Assembly (NCBI RefSeq): GCF_029168945.1
Contig: NC_083603.1
Coordinates: 20,770,001 to 20,834,000 of the forward strand
Reading direction: 5' to 3'
Length of the DNA: 64,000 nt
DNA from: Cannabis sativa
Lineage: Eukaryota > Streptophyta > Magnoliopsida > Rosales > Cannabaceae
Below are positions 21,661 to 37,400 of this stretch, one piece after another. A model generated the notes under the pieces. That model was not told the origin of the DNA and searched no databases. It saw only the letters and a list, made by a program, of their open reading frames with translations. Every line of letters starts with the position of its first letter. The stretch's first letter is position 1. The position numbers and the translations under genes are program-made.

Positions 21661-21904
21661 CTATACTAGAAAATATTTTATGTAATGATCAAGAGGTTTA
21701 ATTTTCGTTGTTTAATATAATTACGCGAGTTTATAAAAAAGAAAACCTTATAAGATTATAAGGGTAATATTTTTTAGTTGTTTTATTTTTTTTTAAGTAA
21801 ATATTCCTTTATTTATTTATTTTATATATGAAGTGATTAGTAACTTACCTTTTTTTTTTTCAATTCGAAGTTTTCTTTGGAAACAAGAAAAGGAGCTTCT
21901 TTGT
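21661..21904. other. Upstream region of CDC48
   Basis: AT-rich intergenic DNA with T runs near 21785 and 21850. No gene was seen. It is the proximal promoter space, limited on the left by the LINE remnant and the Tat LTR. Confidence 0.5.
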
Positions 21905-21912
21905 CTATAAAT
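21905..21912 (+). promoter_or_regulatory. Probable CDC48 TATA box
   Basis: CTATAAAT lies 107 bp before the CDC48 start codon. It is followed by a CT-rich stretch (21950-22000) typical of plant 5' leaders, and the transcript start would be near 21935-21945. Confidence 0.6.
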
Positions 21913-22018
21913 ATCAATATCAGATCCCAATATTGCCCATACTCGCACACATTCTCTTCGTCTTCTTCGCTCTGCACCAAACTTTAATCTCTTTTCGTCT
22001 TAGTTACTGGTCTCGAAC

Positions 22019-26385
<4,367 letters not shown>

Positions 26386-26530
26386 GCTTATCTTTGATAT
26401 TTGTCCTATTTATGTTTGCAATTGGATTGTAATGATGGCAGGATGCTCCATGTTGGGCTCCTGTGGATGCTCTCTGACTTAGTTTACAAACATTTTACTT
26501 ATAATTAAATTGAATACTGCCAAATACTCT
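26386..26530 (+). other. CDC48 3' untranslated region (approximate)
   Basis: Sequence after the TAG. TATAATTAAATTGAATA near 26498-26515 could serve as a weak polyadenylation signal; no canonical AATAAA was seen. The end is a guess. Confidence 0.45.
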
Positions 26531-27070
26531 TGAATATCTTCATTTTTATTTGTTATTGTTTTTCGTTATAGAGCACACTCGATCTAGCAAAATATTTCAC
26601 GTTTCCTTCTCTAGTTTGCAATTACATTTTTTTTTATATATCTTTTACTTCACATATTTAAATAATATTTTTACTTGTTCAATGTATATATAAAAATACT
26701 AGAATTTGGGTTAACTTTTATAAAAATACTGTCACTCGGAATTTTTTTAAAAAATATTGTGTTTTTATAAAACACTAGTAAAACACAAACCAGTAGAACA
26801 CAAATCAAACAACAGTAGAACAACAAAAAAACACCAGTATCAAATTTATAAAAAAGCACAATAAAAAAGTAAAAAATACTGTCAAGCAGTATTTTTGTAA
26901 AAAAATAGCAAAAGTTAGTATACCATATAAATTTCCCTATATATATTTACAATACAAATATAATAAAATATTGTAACCATCCATATAACTTAAGAATATT
27001 GTAGTTAAGTTAATTAGGATTTTTGCTTCTTAATTTTTAACATTTAAATTATGCTTCTTGAATTTTTTTG
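26531..27070. other. AT-rich intergenic DNA
   Basis: Mostly A/T-rich simple sequence. Near 26690-26900, related phrases of the kind AAAAATACTGTCA and TTTTTGTAAAAAA recur in both orientations, which suggests an old small transposon. Nothing firm was identified. Confidence 0.4.
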
Positions 27071-27074
27071 ATCC

Positions 27075-28065
27075 TTAAAATTTTTCCTGAACTATTGAGA
27101 TTATTAGATTTAAGAACTTTTGTCAAATTTCATTCAATTTTACTATTTCAGTAATTGTTTATGTTAGGGGTGTTCACTAAGTATCCAGTCCAATCTAATC
27201 CGCACGATCCAATCCAATCCGCAACATGCGGATATCTGCACTTGCGCGGATTGGATTGGATTGAAAAATCTAAAATCCGCACTTGTACGGATTGGATGTT
27301 GTTTGACCTCAAAAAGTAACCAATCCAATAAGCACTTAATTATATATATTTTAAAAAAATTATAATATATAATATATATTAATTTTCTAGTAATATTAAA
27401 AAAAAGACACAAACTTCTAATTTCTTAATCTTTTTTAATAATATATTGAGTTGGTGCATTTTATTTGTTTTATAATAAAAAATACCAAAAATAATATTCT
27501 TATTCACATACACATACACATAAATTTAAATATACATATATACTAATTTATTCATTTTAGTAATGAATACATATATATTTTAGTGTAAATCTAAAGATGA
27601 GTACATATATATATATATTGACATATATGTATATTGGTTTGATTTATATATAAATGAAAATGGAAATAGATTATTATTGGAGATTAAAAAACAATAGTCT
27701 TTTTTTTTTAATTTTTTTTCTATAAAATATTAAATAATTTATCATTGAAAAAAATAACCGATCCAATACGCACTATTACGGATTGGATTCGATTGGATTT
27801 AAACTGTTATGCGGATCAGATTGGATCCAAAATATAAAATCCGCACTAAATTGTTTGACCAAAAAAGTGCAGATTGGATCGGATGAACACCCCTAGTTTA
27901 TGTACTAAACAATACTCTCCAGACTTTGATATTTATCAAATCATGCCCTTCGATCTTTGACATGTACTAAATCATGCCCCTGAATTTTCATCCATGTTAG
28001 AATTTTTTACTAAAATTAGACAAAAGTCCTTAAATTCAACAATCTCAATGGTTTTGGAGGCATTT
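27075..28065. repeat. Old inverted repeat split by an hAT MITE
   Basis: The arm near 27078-27117 (TTGAGATTATTAGATTTAAG, then ACTTTTGTC) matches, in reverse complement, the arm near 28018-28057 (GACAAAAGT, then a CTTAAATTCAACAATCTCAA-like run). Identity is roughly 80 percent by eye. The 27165-27895 MITE lies between the arms, so the palindrome is older. Confidence 0.65.
27165..27895. mobile_element. hAT-type MITE, 731 bp, with 8-bp target duplication
   Basis: It begins TAGGGGTGTTCA and ends TGAACACCCCTA, a perfect 12-bp terminal inverted repeat. It is flanked on both sides by GTTTATGT (27157-27164 and 27896-27903), an 8-bp duplication as made by hAT transposases. Subterminal GGATTGGATTGGAT-like repeats occur in both orientations. 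There is no transposase frame, so it is non-autonomous. Confidence 0.93.
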
Positions 28066-28575
28066 TTAATGACATTAAAAGTTCAGGGAACATGATTTGG
28101 TACATGTCAAAGTTTGGGAGAAAAAAAAATCCTAATTAACCTTGGAGTTATAACTTATATTTAGCGATCTCATCAATTGGATAGATTATTCAAATCTCTT
28201 ATTTTTAGCTCTTATCTATAATGAGGAGTAATACCTGTTGGAACTTTTTTTTTTATAAATCATGACATGACATGTATAGTATATTTCATTATCACATAAA
28301 TAATATAATATCTCAAAATATAAAATTCATTACACGATTAAAAAATCTTACAATAATAGCAGCAAAAACAAATGATTCTTTTCGTTCAATTACTCTACTC
28401 TAGATTTCCTTCTGTTCAATAATGACAGTGGATATAATAGCATATTGCCAAGTGATAAGAACTGGATTGTTCCTTAAACTTGAAAAAGCGACAAATCTTC
28501 ACGATCTTCCACAGAATTAAGTACCAGATTGAATAGTGTTAGCTGATACTTAATTTACGATTGAAATAATTTAAT
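28066..28575. other. Unclassified intergenic DNA
   Basis: AT-rich, with no reading frame of interest. A TGTTGGAAC motif followed by a T run near 28230 resembles a reversed LTR start of the local Copia family, but the homology does not continue convincingly. Confidence 0.35.
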
Positions 28576-29014
28576 GGCACGTTTACTATACGGTATTCAG
28601 AATCGGAATAAATTAATGGAGAAATATAACGGAATAAATGAAAAATAATCGGAATCAATATTTGTAATATGTTGTTTACTAAATTTTTTTGAAAATGGAA
28701 TAGTTGTGATTTATCTTGTTTATTTTATTAGGAAACGTATTCGGAATGTTTAAATTGACTAAATTGCCCTTTTGAGTTAAACTATATTATATGGTAGTTA
28801 TTTTGTAAGATATACTTTAAAGGACAAAATTGTCGTTATATATTTAATATTAAAAAATAAAATAAAAATAATTAAAATCTATTACTCTTAATGACATTCC
28901 TTACAAAATTGGTGGGGAAAGTTCTCCTTTTCTTCATTTTAATAATGTAAGTAAATAAATGTAAGAGAATGATTACCATACCATTGATTCCTATTACTTA
29001 TTAGTAAACGTGCC
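28576..29014. mobile_element. Small MITE, 439 bp
   Basis: It begins GGCACGTTTACTA and ends TAGTAAACGTGCC, an exact 13-bp terminal inverted repeat. AAT flanks both ends (28573-28575 and 29015-29017), a 3-bp duplication that suggests the PIF/Harbinger superfamily, though the assignment is tentative. It is AT-rich inside, with no transposase. Confidence 0.82.
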
Positions 29015-29101
29015 AATAACTATAGGAATTCAAAAATAAAGAAAAGAAAAAGAGAGCTATTTCTTGTCAGTACACTTTGAATCACTTAGAAATTAAGTTA
29101 C

Positions 29102-29787
29102 TTGGGTTGAACATCGAGCGAGTTTACCGGGTTTCGGATTGACGGGTTTCGGGTTCAAAAAATTGAAACCGAACTCGAACCCGAATAGGGCACGGGTTGG
29201 CGGGTTTCAGTTGGTCGAGTTTAGCGGGTTGGCGGGTTGACCCGGTCAACTCTTTAAAAAAATTTATTTTTTATTCAAATAATTATTTTTTTTTTATTTT
29301 TTTATTTATTAAATTAAGCATTTATATAATATAACAATTTGTTCATAGTATCTACTATTGAAGAAAAAATGCATTAATCAATCCAACCAACAAACAAACA
29401 ACCTATTTATCAAAGATTCAAATCAAACTTCATATTCATGTTCATGAATCATGATAAAAGTGAAAACTAAAATACTTCAAAATACATCCATATCCAATAT
29501 CCAAAGTCCATAAAAATCTAAAGTCCATATTATATATATAAAAACAGTAATAAAAAAAATATATATAATATATTTATAAACTAGGTTGGTGGGTGGGTTC
29601 GCGGGTTCAACCCGAAACCCGGTACCCCTAAAATCTCAACCCGCCAACCCCCCCCCCCCCCCGAAGGGTACCGGGTTGAACCCAATTCGCCTGAAACTTT
29701 TTAAATTTTTTTTATTCGGGTTCACCAGTTCGGGTTCGGGCGGGTTGCTCAGGTCTGGGTCAAACCCGCTCAAAATGTTCAGCCCTA
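29102..29787. mobile_element. Decayed hAT-like element with G/C-rich ends
   Basis: The left end TTGGGTTGAACATCGAGCG mirrors the right end, whose reverse complement starts TTAGGGCTGAACAT and continues with GAGCGGGTTT. Inside both ends, GGGTTTCGGGTTC-like repeats occur in opposite orientations. A 15-base C run lies at 29648-29662. No clear target duplication was found. The short open frames here come from repeat sequence. Confidence 0.6.
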
Positions 29788-29869
29788 AACAAAGCTCCAT
29801 CACGGTCCTTCTATAGACTATTTGGATGAAGGTTAGATCAAATGGGGTAGGAAAAATCAAGCCTAAGGT

Positions 29870-30122
29870 CGTAATCACTATTGGGCATTAGGACTTTAAT
29901 TTTTGCCATTATTTTATTAAATAAAACAATCTTATTTTTTTTTTCAAAATTTACAATTTAAAGCTAATTTTATCTATTTAATAATTATAAATAATTATAA
30001 AAAAAATCTCAATTTAAATATATTTATTAATTAGACTCTCAAAGTGTTTTAATTAAAAAATACTTATTTTTCCTTTCTTCTTAAATTTGCTCAAACTTAG
30101 TGAAAATTCTTAAACAAGATAT
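29870..30122 (-). repeat. Old antisense LTR of the Copia family, left part
   Basis: It aligns with part of the minus-oriented solo LTR at 59624-61503 (about 60180-60430), including ATATTTATTAATTAGAC and CTTAGTGAAAATTC blocks. It continues at 42720 after element 2. Many indels suggest that it is the oldest family member here. Confidence 0.75.
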
Positions 30123-32019
30123 TGTTGGGTTTTATGCCCTAAATAAAACTCATTTCAATATAATCAGATTAACTTATTAATATAGATCAGAAATAACATT
30201 TAATGTTGCATGGTTCACATGATCTATTTCATGATTATATGTACATAATGTATAAATTCATCTGAAACCCTTTTCACATACTTGATCTTGTTTATTGTGC
30301 CGTCAACACATTAGAAAGTAAACATGACTATGTGAATAAAGTTTCCTAGATTTATCAGACACAGGGTTTTACTGATATGATAATCTACAACAGAGTTTAC
30401 TTGCATTTGGAGAAGTGCTATGTTCTTTCTAGAGCATTGGTTAAAGTAAAGCTCAGGTTGGATGCATGGAGTATGCATCGGAAGGGACCGATGTTGAACT
30501 TTGACTTAGATTTATTAAACTTACCGTAATATCTATTCAAGTCAATATCGCCTAGTTGATCCTAGATCAAATGATCTTAATCCTGATATGATTAGGCTCA
30601 ATCTCGAGAGGCTATTCGTGTTCTTTGATTTGTTAGTTAAGCCTACTTTTAGGTCAGGGTGATACGTACATTTTGGGAACACGGTAGTGCAATTGAGTGG
30701 GAGCGCTATCATAAACATGGAATCTATAGCTTCTATCTGGCGAATAGTAAGCAAAGGATGATCTCCTTCAAGCTTGACCAAACGAACATAAATAGTGGAG
30801 TACTCATTTCACATAAGCTGAAATATCATTTATACGGGGTCAAGTGTTTTAAGGATAAAATACATTGTAGGGTGTAACGGTAATTTAATCCCTTTACAGT
30901 GTAGATCATTCATATAGAGGATCAATGATCACATTAGGATTATAACAATGGATAACTAATGATGTGTCTATATGGTGGAACATATAGAGAATTCTATATA
31001 CTGAGAGTGCAATTCTAAGTTCTATGCGTGGATTCAACGAAGAATTAATAAGTTAGTGAATTTTAGTGCTAAATTCTTGATCTACTTATTGGAAGCTCGA
31101 TTATATAGACCCATGGTCCCCGCACTAGTTGAGATAATATTGCTTGTAAGACTCATGTAATTGATTTTGATTAATCAATTATAATTCTCAAATTAGACTA
31201 TGTTTATTTGTGAATTTTTCACTAAGTAAGGGCGAAATTGTAAAGAAAAAGTTTTAGGGGCATATTTGTTAATTATGATACTTTGTATGGTTCAATTAAT
31301 AAATATGATAAATGACAATATTATTTAATAATTATTTATAGTTATTAAATAGTTAGAATTGGCATTTAAATGGTTGAATTAGAAAATTGGCGTTTTTGAG
31401 AAAATCAGATGCAGAAAAGGTAAAACTGCAAAATTACAAAAAGTGAGGCCCAAATCTACTAGTATAGGGCCGACCACTTTTGTAGACAATTTAAACTGAT
31501 ATTTTCATTATTTTAATGCCAAATTATTCAAACCTGACCCTAGTGGAATGCTATAAATAGATAGTGAAGGCTTCAGGAAATTTACACTTAAATTTTCTAC
31601 TTTTTCATTCAGAAAAAACTGAGCCTTCTCTCTCCCTATCTTTGGCCGAACCCACTCTCTCTCTCTTCCTCATTGAGATTTCAAAAATCCTTAGTGTATG
31701 AGTAGTGCCCACACACAGCAAGTGATACCTCAATCATAGTGAGGAAGATCGTGAAGAAAGACTTTCAGCAAGAAGGAGGTTTTAACATCAAAGATTCAGA
31801 GAAAGAGATCCAGGTTCAGATATTGATAATGCTCTGCTACAGAAAGGAATCAAGGGCTAGATATCTGAACAGAAGGAGTCATTATATTCCGCTGCACCCA
31901 ATGTAAGGTTTCTTAAACTTTATATGTGTTTATTTCATCGTTTTAGAAAGTTCATATTTAGGGTGTTAATCAACATACTTGTGAGTAGATCTAAGATCCT
32001 GGTAAAATAATTTCCAACA
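30123..32019 (+). repeat. 5' LTR of element 2
   Basis: TGTTGGG...TTCCAACA, with a TATA box at 31551-31560. It is close to 40823-42719. It differs as a subfamily from the element 1 LTRs in the CT-rich leader (GGCCGAACCCACTCTCTC near 31645). Confidence 0.93.
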
Positions 32020-32021
32020 AC

Positions 32022-32038
32022 TGGCCTGAGAGCCATGG
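32022..32038 (+). other. Primer binding site, element 2
   Basis: TGGCCTGAGAGCCATGG directly follows the LTR, a variant of the initiator-Met type site. Confidence 0.72.
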
Positions 32039-33233
32039 TAATTGATTTACTTGCAAGAAATTTGGACTTTAAACGATTGTTTGTTTGTTTTTGGATGGTA
32101 TCATTGTAAAGCCTGCTTAGTTAATTTGGAAATTAACAGTTGTTTATGTTTAACTATGAAATTATTTATAGCTATTTAAATAATTTATTACTGTTATTTA
32201 TGGAATTCAGAAATGCATGATTATGTTATCAATAGTTTTTATATTTCGCATTTCCGGTGTCCGGTATTTTGGAACTCGGCATTTGGCTCAGTAGAAATCA
32301 CAACTTAGTATGTTAGTAATTTGGGGACGGGTTTTAGACATTGGGAATGTCGGGAATGGCCGGGAATTTAGAATTTTCCCAAAAATACCCCTTTAGTATG
32401 ATTTTCATGATTTTATGGTGGAGGGGCAAAATGGTCTTTTTGCCCCATTAGTGTTTTGTCTTTTGTGATTTTATGAAATGAAAAATAATTATTTATTTAA
32501 TGGTTATTTGGCTGAAATGGATTTAATATATGCTATGTGATTTATATTCCTTTTTCACAAAATTCTACACTTAGTTAAATTAGAAGAAAATTTCAAAAAA
32601 ATTACATTTAAAGCTCTCTCTCTTTTCCTCTCTTCTTCTCTCGGCTGTGGGTGTTCAAGGGCTGGAATTTTTGATTTCAAAGCTAATTTTCCTCAATCTA
32701 AGTGTTCATCAAATTCTTGGTAAAGTTCCTAAACCTTTCTTTTTGTAATTTTAGGAAAAAAATGATGAGAATATGTTGATGCATGCTTAATTGTTAGTTG
32801 CTGTGGTTGCTGTAAGTTGTCTTGATTTCTATAGTTTAAAGCTTGTTAGATTAGGGTTGTCTAAGTGGTTTTGAAAGCATGATAGATAGGTTGTGCAAAG
32901 CTTTAAGTTTTTATGTAAAAGTTATGATTTTTGAAGAAATGTTGTGTAATCTGTTGCTATGTTGTTGCTGTAGTTTTTGCTTGTTTTCAGAAGCTTAATC
33001 ATGCATAATTAAGTAGAATTAACCAGGTTTGATTGCATGTTTGTGGGATTTGCTCAAGTTTGAGTTTAGAACTCAAAGCTTGAGCTTTAATGGTGATTTT
33101 TGCATCTGTGAATTCTGGGTTAGTTTGATGCCTAGGATTTGTTCTTTGGGGTATATAGAACAGGTCTGGAAGGTTTGGATTGATTTGGGTTTGAATTGAT
33201 CAAGTTAGGAATTTTTGAAAAATTCCTGCGAGG

Positions 33234-33325
33234 AACCGGAATTCCGGTTGTGCAACCGGAATTCCGGATGGGTGTCCAGTAATTCCCAGAACCGGAATTC
33301 CGGTTGGGCAACCGGTCTACCGGTT
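33234..33325. repeat. Repeated 16-bp palindromes in the solo LTR
   Basis: AACCGGAATTCCGGTT occurs at 33234-33249 and 33290-33305. A near copy, AACCGGAATTCCGGAT, lies at 33254-33269, and a degenerate AACCGGTCTACCGGTT lies at 33310-33325. Confidence 0.9.
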
Positions 33326-33672
33326 AGGGAATTTTTCCGAACCCTAGTTTTCCTCGTTTTTATGTTTTAGGGGGTATTGCCATGCTTTTTACCGATAGGG
33401 AAACTTTTAGTTCCTAGTTTTAGTCCCCGGGAAGTGATTTAGCGTGTCACTTATAGCGTTGTGATTTTTATGGTTTAGGAGCCAGTAATCCGCCACTCAG
33501 CTTCAGTTCCAGTCAGGTTGACCGGCACACCTGAAATCAGAATCCAGGTAAGATTAGTATAACAGTATGCATATGTAGATTACATGTTTAGCGAGCATGT
33601 AGGAAGCCTATTAGATTACATTAGTTGTATGTTGGCTTCGAACCATCCAACCCTGTCACGTCGGCACAGGCT

Positions 33673-34005
33673 GGAGTATGACCAAGAAATGGAGTATGAC
33701 CGGCTTGACCGATCAGCCGACACTTGGTTGGTGGTTCCGTGCTATTGACGTATCCCGTCTGCAGTGCCGGAGTATGACCAGCAGCCGGAGTATGACCGGT
33801 TCGACCGATCAGAGGATATAGTAACACGTCGGTACAGCCGGAGTATGACCAAGCGGAGTATGACCGGTTCGACCGATCGGGTTGTTACGTGTCAATATTA
33901 CCGTCCCTATGAACGTTCGTAACTCGGTACCATGTTGGACATGGCAAGAAGTGGCTCGGTACCATGTTGGACATGGCGATGGCGGGACTCGGTATCGTGT
34001 TGGAC
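33673..34005. repeat. Short tandem repeats in the solo LTR
   Basis: The block GGAGTATGACC...GGAGTATGACCGGTTCGACCGATC starts at 33673, 33769 and 33840. It is followed by three copies of an ACTCGGTAxCxTGTTGGACA unit between about 33920 and 34005. Confidence 0.85.
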
Positions 34006-34428
34006 ACGGCTTAGTATTATGTATGATATTATTATGCTTTTCTTACTGAGTCTGTCGACTCACAGTTTATGTTCATGTGTAGGTAAAGGCAAGGCTATAG
34101 CTGATGGACCGTGAGCGAGCTTATGAGATTGTACATGTCGGGGCGGTTAGGCCTGGAGCGTACGATCCTCGGGACAGCAAGGCTGAATTTTTGTAACTGG
34201 TCGTTAGATGACTTTTAATTTTATGTAATAGTTAAACAGTTAAAACTTTTGTAAATGATTTTATAAATCGGGATCCCGAGTCTTTTGTAATATGGTTTAT
34301 AAGTTTAATTAAAAAGCAAAATTTTAATTAATCACGTTTTTCCATAAATCTCGTTGATTAGCAACGAGCTGCACAGTACGTTTAAAAATCACGTAATACG
34401 CCTAAGTTAGTTAGGGTGTTACAATCAT

Positions 34429-37400
34429 GTTGTATTGAGTGTTATTTGATGATTGAATGGTGTTTGTGAATTATCGTTAAAAATAATTGAATATCTGTTT
34501 CTGGAATTATTTTTATTGGATAGTATGGAAAAAATTAAGCAAGTTACTTTTTTACAGAACTCAATTTCGATTTAATTTGAATTAGTTATTTTTTGAAGAT
34601 TCGAAAAAATCGGAGTTGTGCTGAAATTTTCTTGCGATCGCGAAAACTGTCCGTACAGCTCACAATTTTTTCGTTTTTCTTCGATTTTTCATGCTTTTTC
34701 ATGGAATTAACTTTCGATTTTTTGTGTAGTTCTATATTTATACTATTACTATTCCTAATTCAATTCTAATTATCATTATGAATTAATTTAATATTTTTTA
34801 AATTTAATTCAAGATATTAGTGTAATTTGAATTTAAAATAGTTAGTATCTATCTTTTTTGCTTAATTATCTATCTTATTTTTAAATTTGATTATATCTTA
34901 TCTTATTTTTAAATTTGATTATATCTTATTTTAAATTTTTAAATTAAATCTTTTTTTAAATAATTTGACCTTATTTAAATTTAAAATAAGATTACTATAA
35001 TCATGTAATTTTAAATAGATATAAGATATTTTGCTAACTTTTAAATTTTGTTCTTTTATTTATTTAAATTACATTTAAAATCTGAAAAAGATATTCATTT
35101 ATCTTTTTTAATTTTTTATTTAATTTTTATTTATAAAATAACATTTAAATTTTAAAAGTAGTTAGCAAATTTTGAAATGATATTTAGGTTGGTTGAAACC
35201 TAATTTTTCAAAATTGTAGGTTTAATTTTTAAATCTTTTTTAATTTTTGAAAATTTTTTTAAAATTTTTTTTACGAAAATAAATTTTTATTTATTTAATT
35301 AATTATTTTTCGAAATTATTTATTTAAAATTAAATAAATACTACATCCAACTATCCAGCTAACCTTGTTGCAGGAGTATGTGTTTTAGCTTGTTTGTAAG
35401 TTTTCAAAACCTATTATTACTTGATTACAAATAGCCATGGTTACTTTTTGCCAGATCTAATGATCTGATGGCTCCCTTGGTCAAGTAAATAATTTGTAAC
35501 AGGTATATTTACAATCTTCTTTCATCTGTGTATGACCTAGCAACATGATAGGACCCATCCAAAGTGTGCCTGTGTGAGCCTATGTGTTTAATTTCATTAT
35601 AAATGCATATAGGTTGTTGTTGCTAAATAAATTATCATAGTTCTTGATAGATTTTATTTAGGCCCATTTAGTTTTTGGGCCTATTCAATTAATAACAGTT
35701 GTTCATTTTAAGGTTAAATTCCTCTCTTTTGGGCCTTGTGTGAGAGTTGGGAGCCATAGTAGTGGGTACGACATACTGAACCCAGCACCCCCTCACATGA
35801 ACCACCCCAATTGTGAAGGCCCATTTGCGTGATTTGAATAACTGTACTAGGTTAATTAAACTAGTTTAACCTAATAAAATTGATTAGCAACATAATTAAT
35901 TTCATTTATTTTGAAATTAATTTAAGAAAACCATAGTTTAAAGAATTTTATATTCTAAGCTAAACTATGTGTATTTTCTTGTATTTAATTAAATATAGAA
36001 TTATAACCATCTAGATTCTTTTTGAAGCTTAATTTAAAATTTTCATTAAATATTCCTATTTAAGTTGGAATATTTAAGTTGATATTTAGTTATCTACAAC
36101 TAACCAACTTAAATTTGAATATCTTTTGGATTTAAAATTTCAAAATTAAGTTGAGGAATTTTAGGCATTGGTTATTAAGATTCTTTAGATATTTTTTTAA
36201 GTTAATATCTTTTCGAATATTAACTTAAAATGGAATATTTTAGATATTTTTTAAGTTAATATCTTTTCGAATATTAACATAAAGAGGAATATTTGATATT
36301 TAATTAAATTTAAATTTTAAAATATTTAAGTTCTAGATTTTTTTCTAATACAACTTAAATTAGATATTTTTTTTCAAATTTTGTGGAAAAGATACTTAGT
36401 CAAATAAGATATTTTCTAGATAGTTATTTCTAGACTACTTATTATTTCTAATATTAAATAGGAAAATATTATACATTGTGAAATTAATTATTTAAATAAT
36501 TAATTTTGGTCAATTTATTTTTTCCTAGTATTAAACTAGAGATTAATAATTAAGCCTTCTCTACACTTAATTATTTATTTCTTGAATTTAATACATTTAA
36601 TTAATTTGAAAATTAAATATCTAAGTTGATTTTCATCATGACACTTAAATATTTCTTTTTCATGACACTTAATTAAATAGAAAATTATTTTTAGTTGAAA
36701 TTTATTTTTTCAACTAAATTTAAATAATTTTCAAAATATATTTTTTTTATTTTATTAATCAAATTTCGAAATTACATTTCTTAAATGTTGGAATTTCGAA
36801 TTTTATTTGAAAAATAGATTAAAGTTCTAAATTATTTATTTTAATTTTGGACCAACTTAAATCAATGATTTTTTCATTAAAATAATAAAGTAAAATATAT
36901 TTTCTTTATTTTATTAATCAATTTTTCGAAATTGCATTTCATAATGCAAGATGATTTTGAATTTATCTTGAAAAATAAATTAAGTTGTAAATTAATTATT
37001 TATTTTAATTAATTCTTGGATCAACTTAAATCAATGATTTTTTTCATTTATTGATTAATTTAAAATAAATTGAATTAAAGTATATTATTAGAAATTGAAT
37101 TAATTAGTCAAAGGAAAATCTAGATAGATGATATTTTTACTTGAAGTATTTTTTTTTGGTGTATTTAATTAAATAGAAAATTAATATTTAAGTTGATTTT
37201 CATCATCATACTTAAATATTTGAAATTTTTCTTATATATTTAATTAAATAGGAAAATTATATTTTTTGTTGTAAATTAATTTTGGGCCAACATTAAATTA
37301 GAATAATTTTTCTAGGATTAATTTTTTTTATTTTAATATGTATTTTCGAAAATTGTGTCCTTGAATACTTTAATTTTTCGAAATGCAATATATATTTATA

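Larger units (their letters stand above)
32105..34423. mobile_element. Solo LTR of a Ty3-type (probably chromovirus) element, 2319 bp
   Basis: It begins TGTAAAGCC and ends GGGTGTTACA, flanked by ATCAT on both sides (32100-32104 and 34424-34428). Removing it restores the continuous match to element 1. There is no gag or pol. The right part (GGTAAAGGCAAGGCTATAGC, GGACCGTGAGCGAGC) has the style of Tekay/Del LTRs; that assignment is from general familiarity. It contains three AACCGGAATTCCGGTT-type palindromes and two sets of short tandem repeats. Confidence 0.85.

Noticed and set aside
29102..29787. GGGTTTCGGGTT repeats considered as interstitial telomere sequence.
   Set aside because: The unit is not TTTAGGG and it occurs in opposite orientations at the two ends of a small transposon.
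29586..29878. Frames on both strands with Pro/Gly-rich products around the C run.
   Set aside because: They translate the GGGTTTCGGGTT-type repeats of the hAT-like element.
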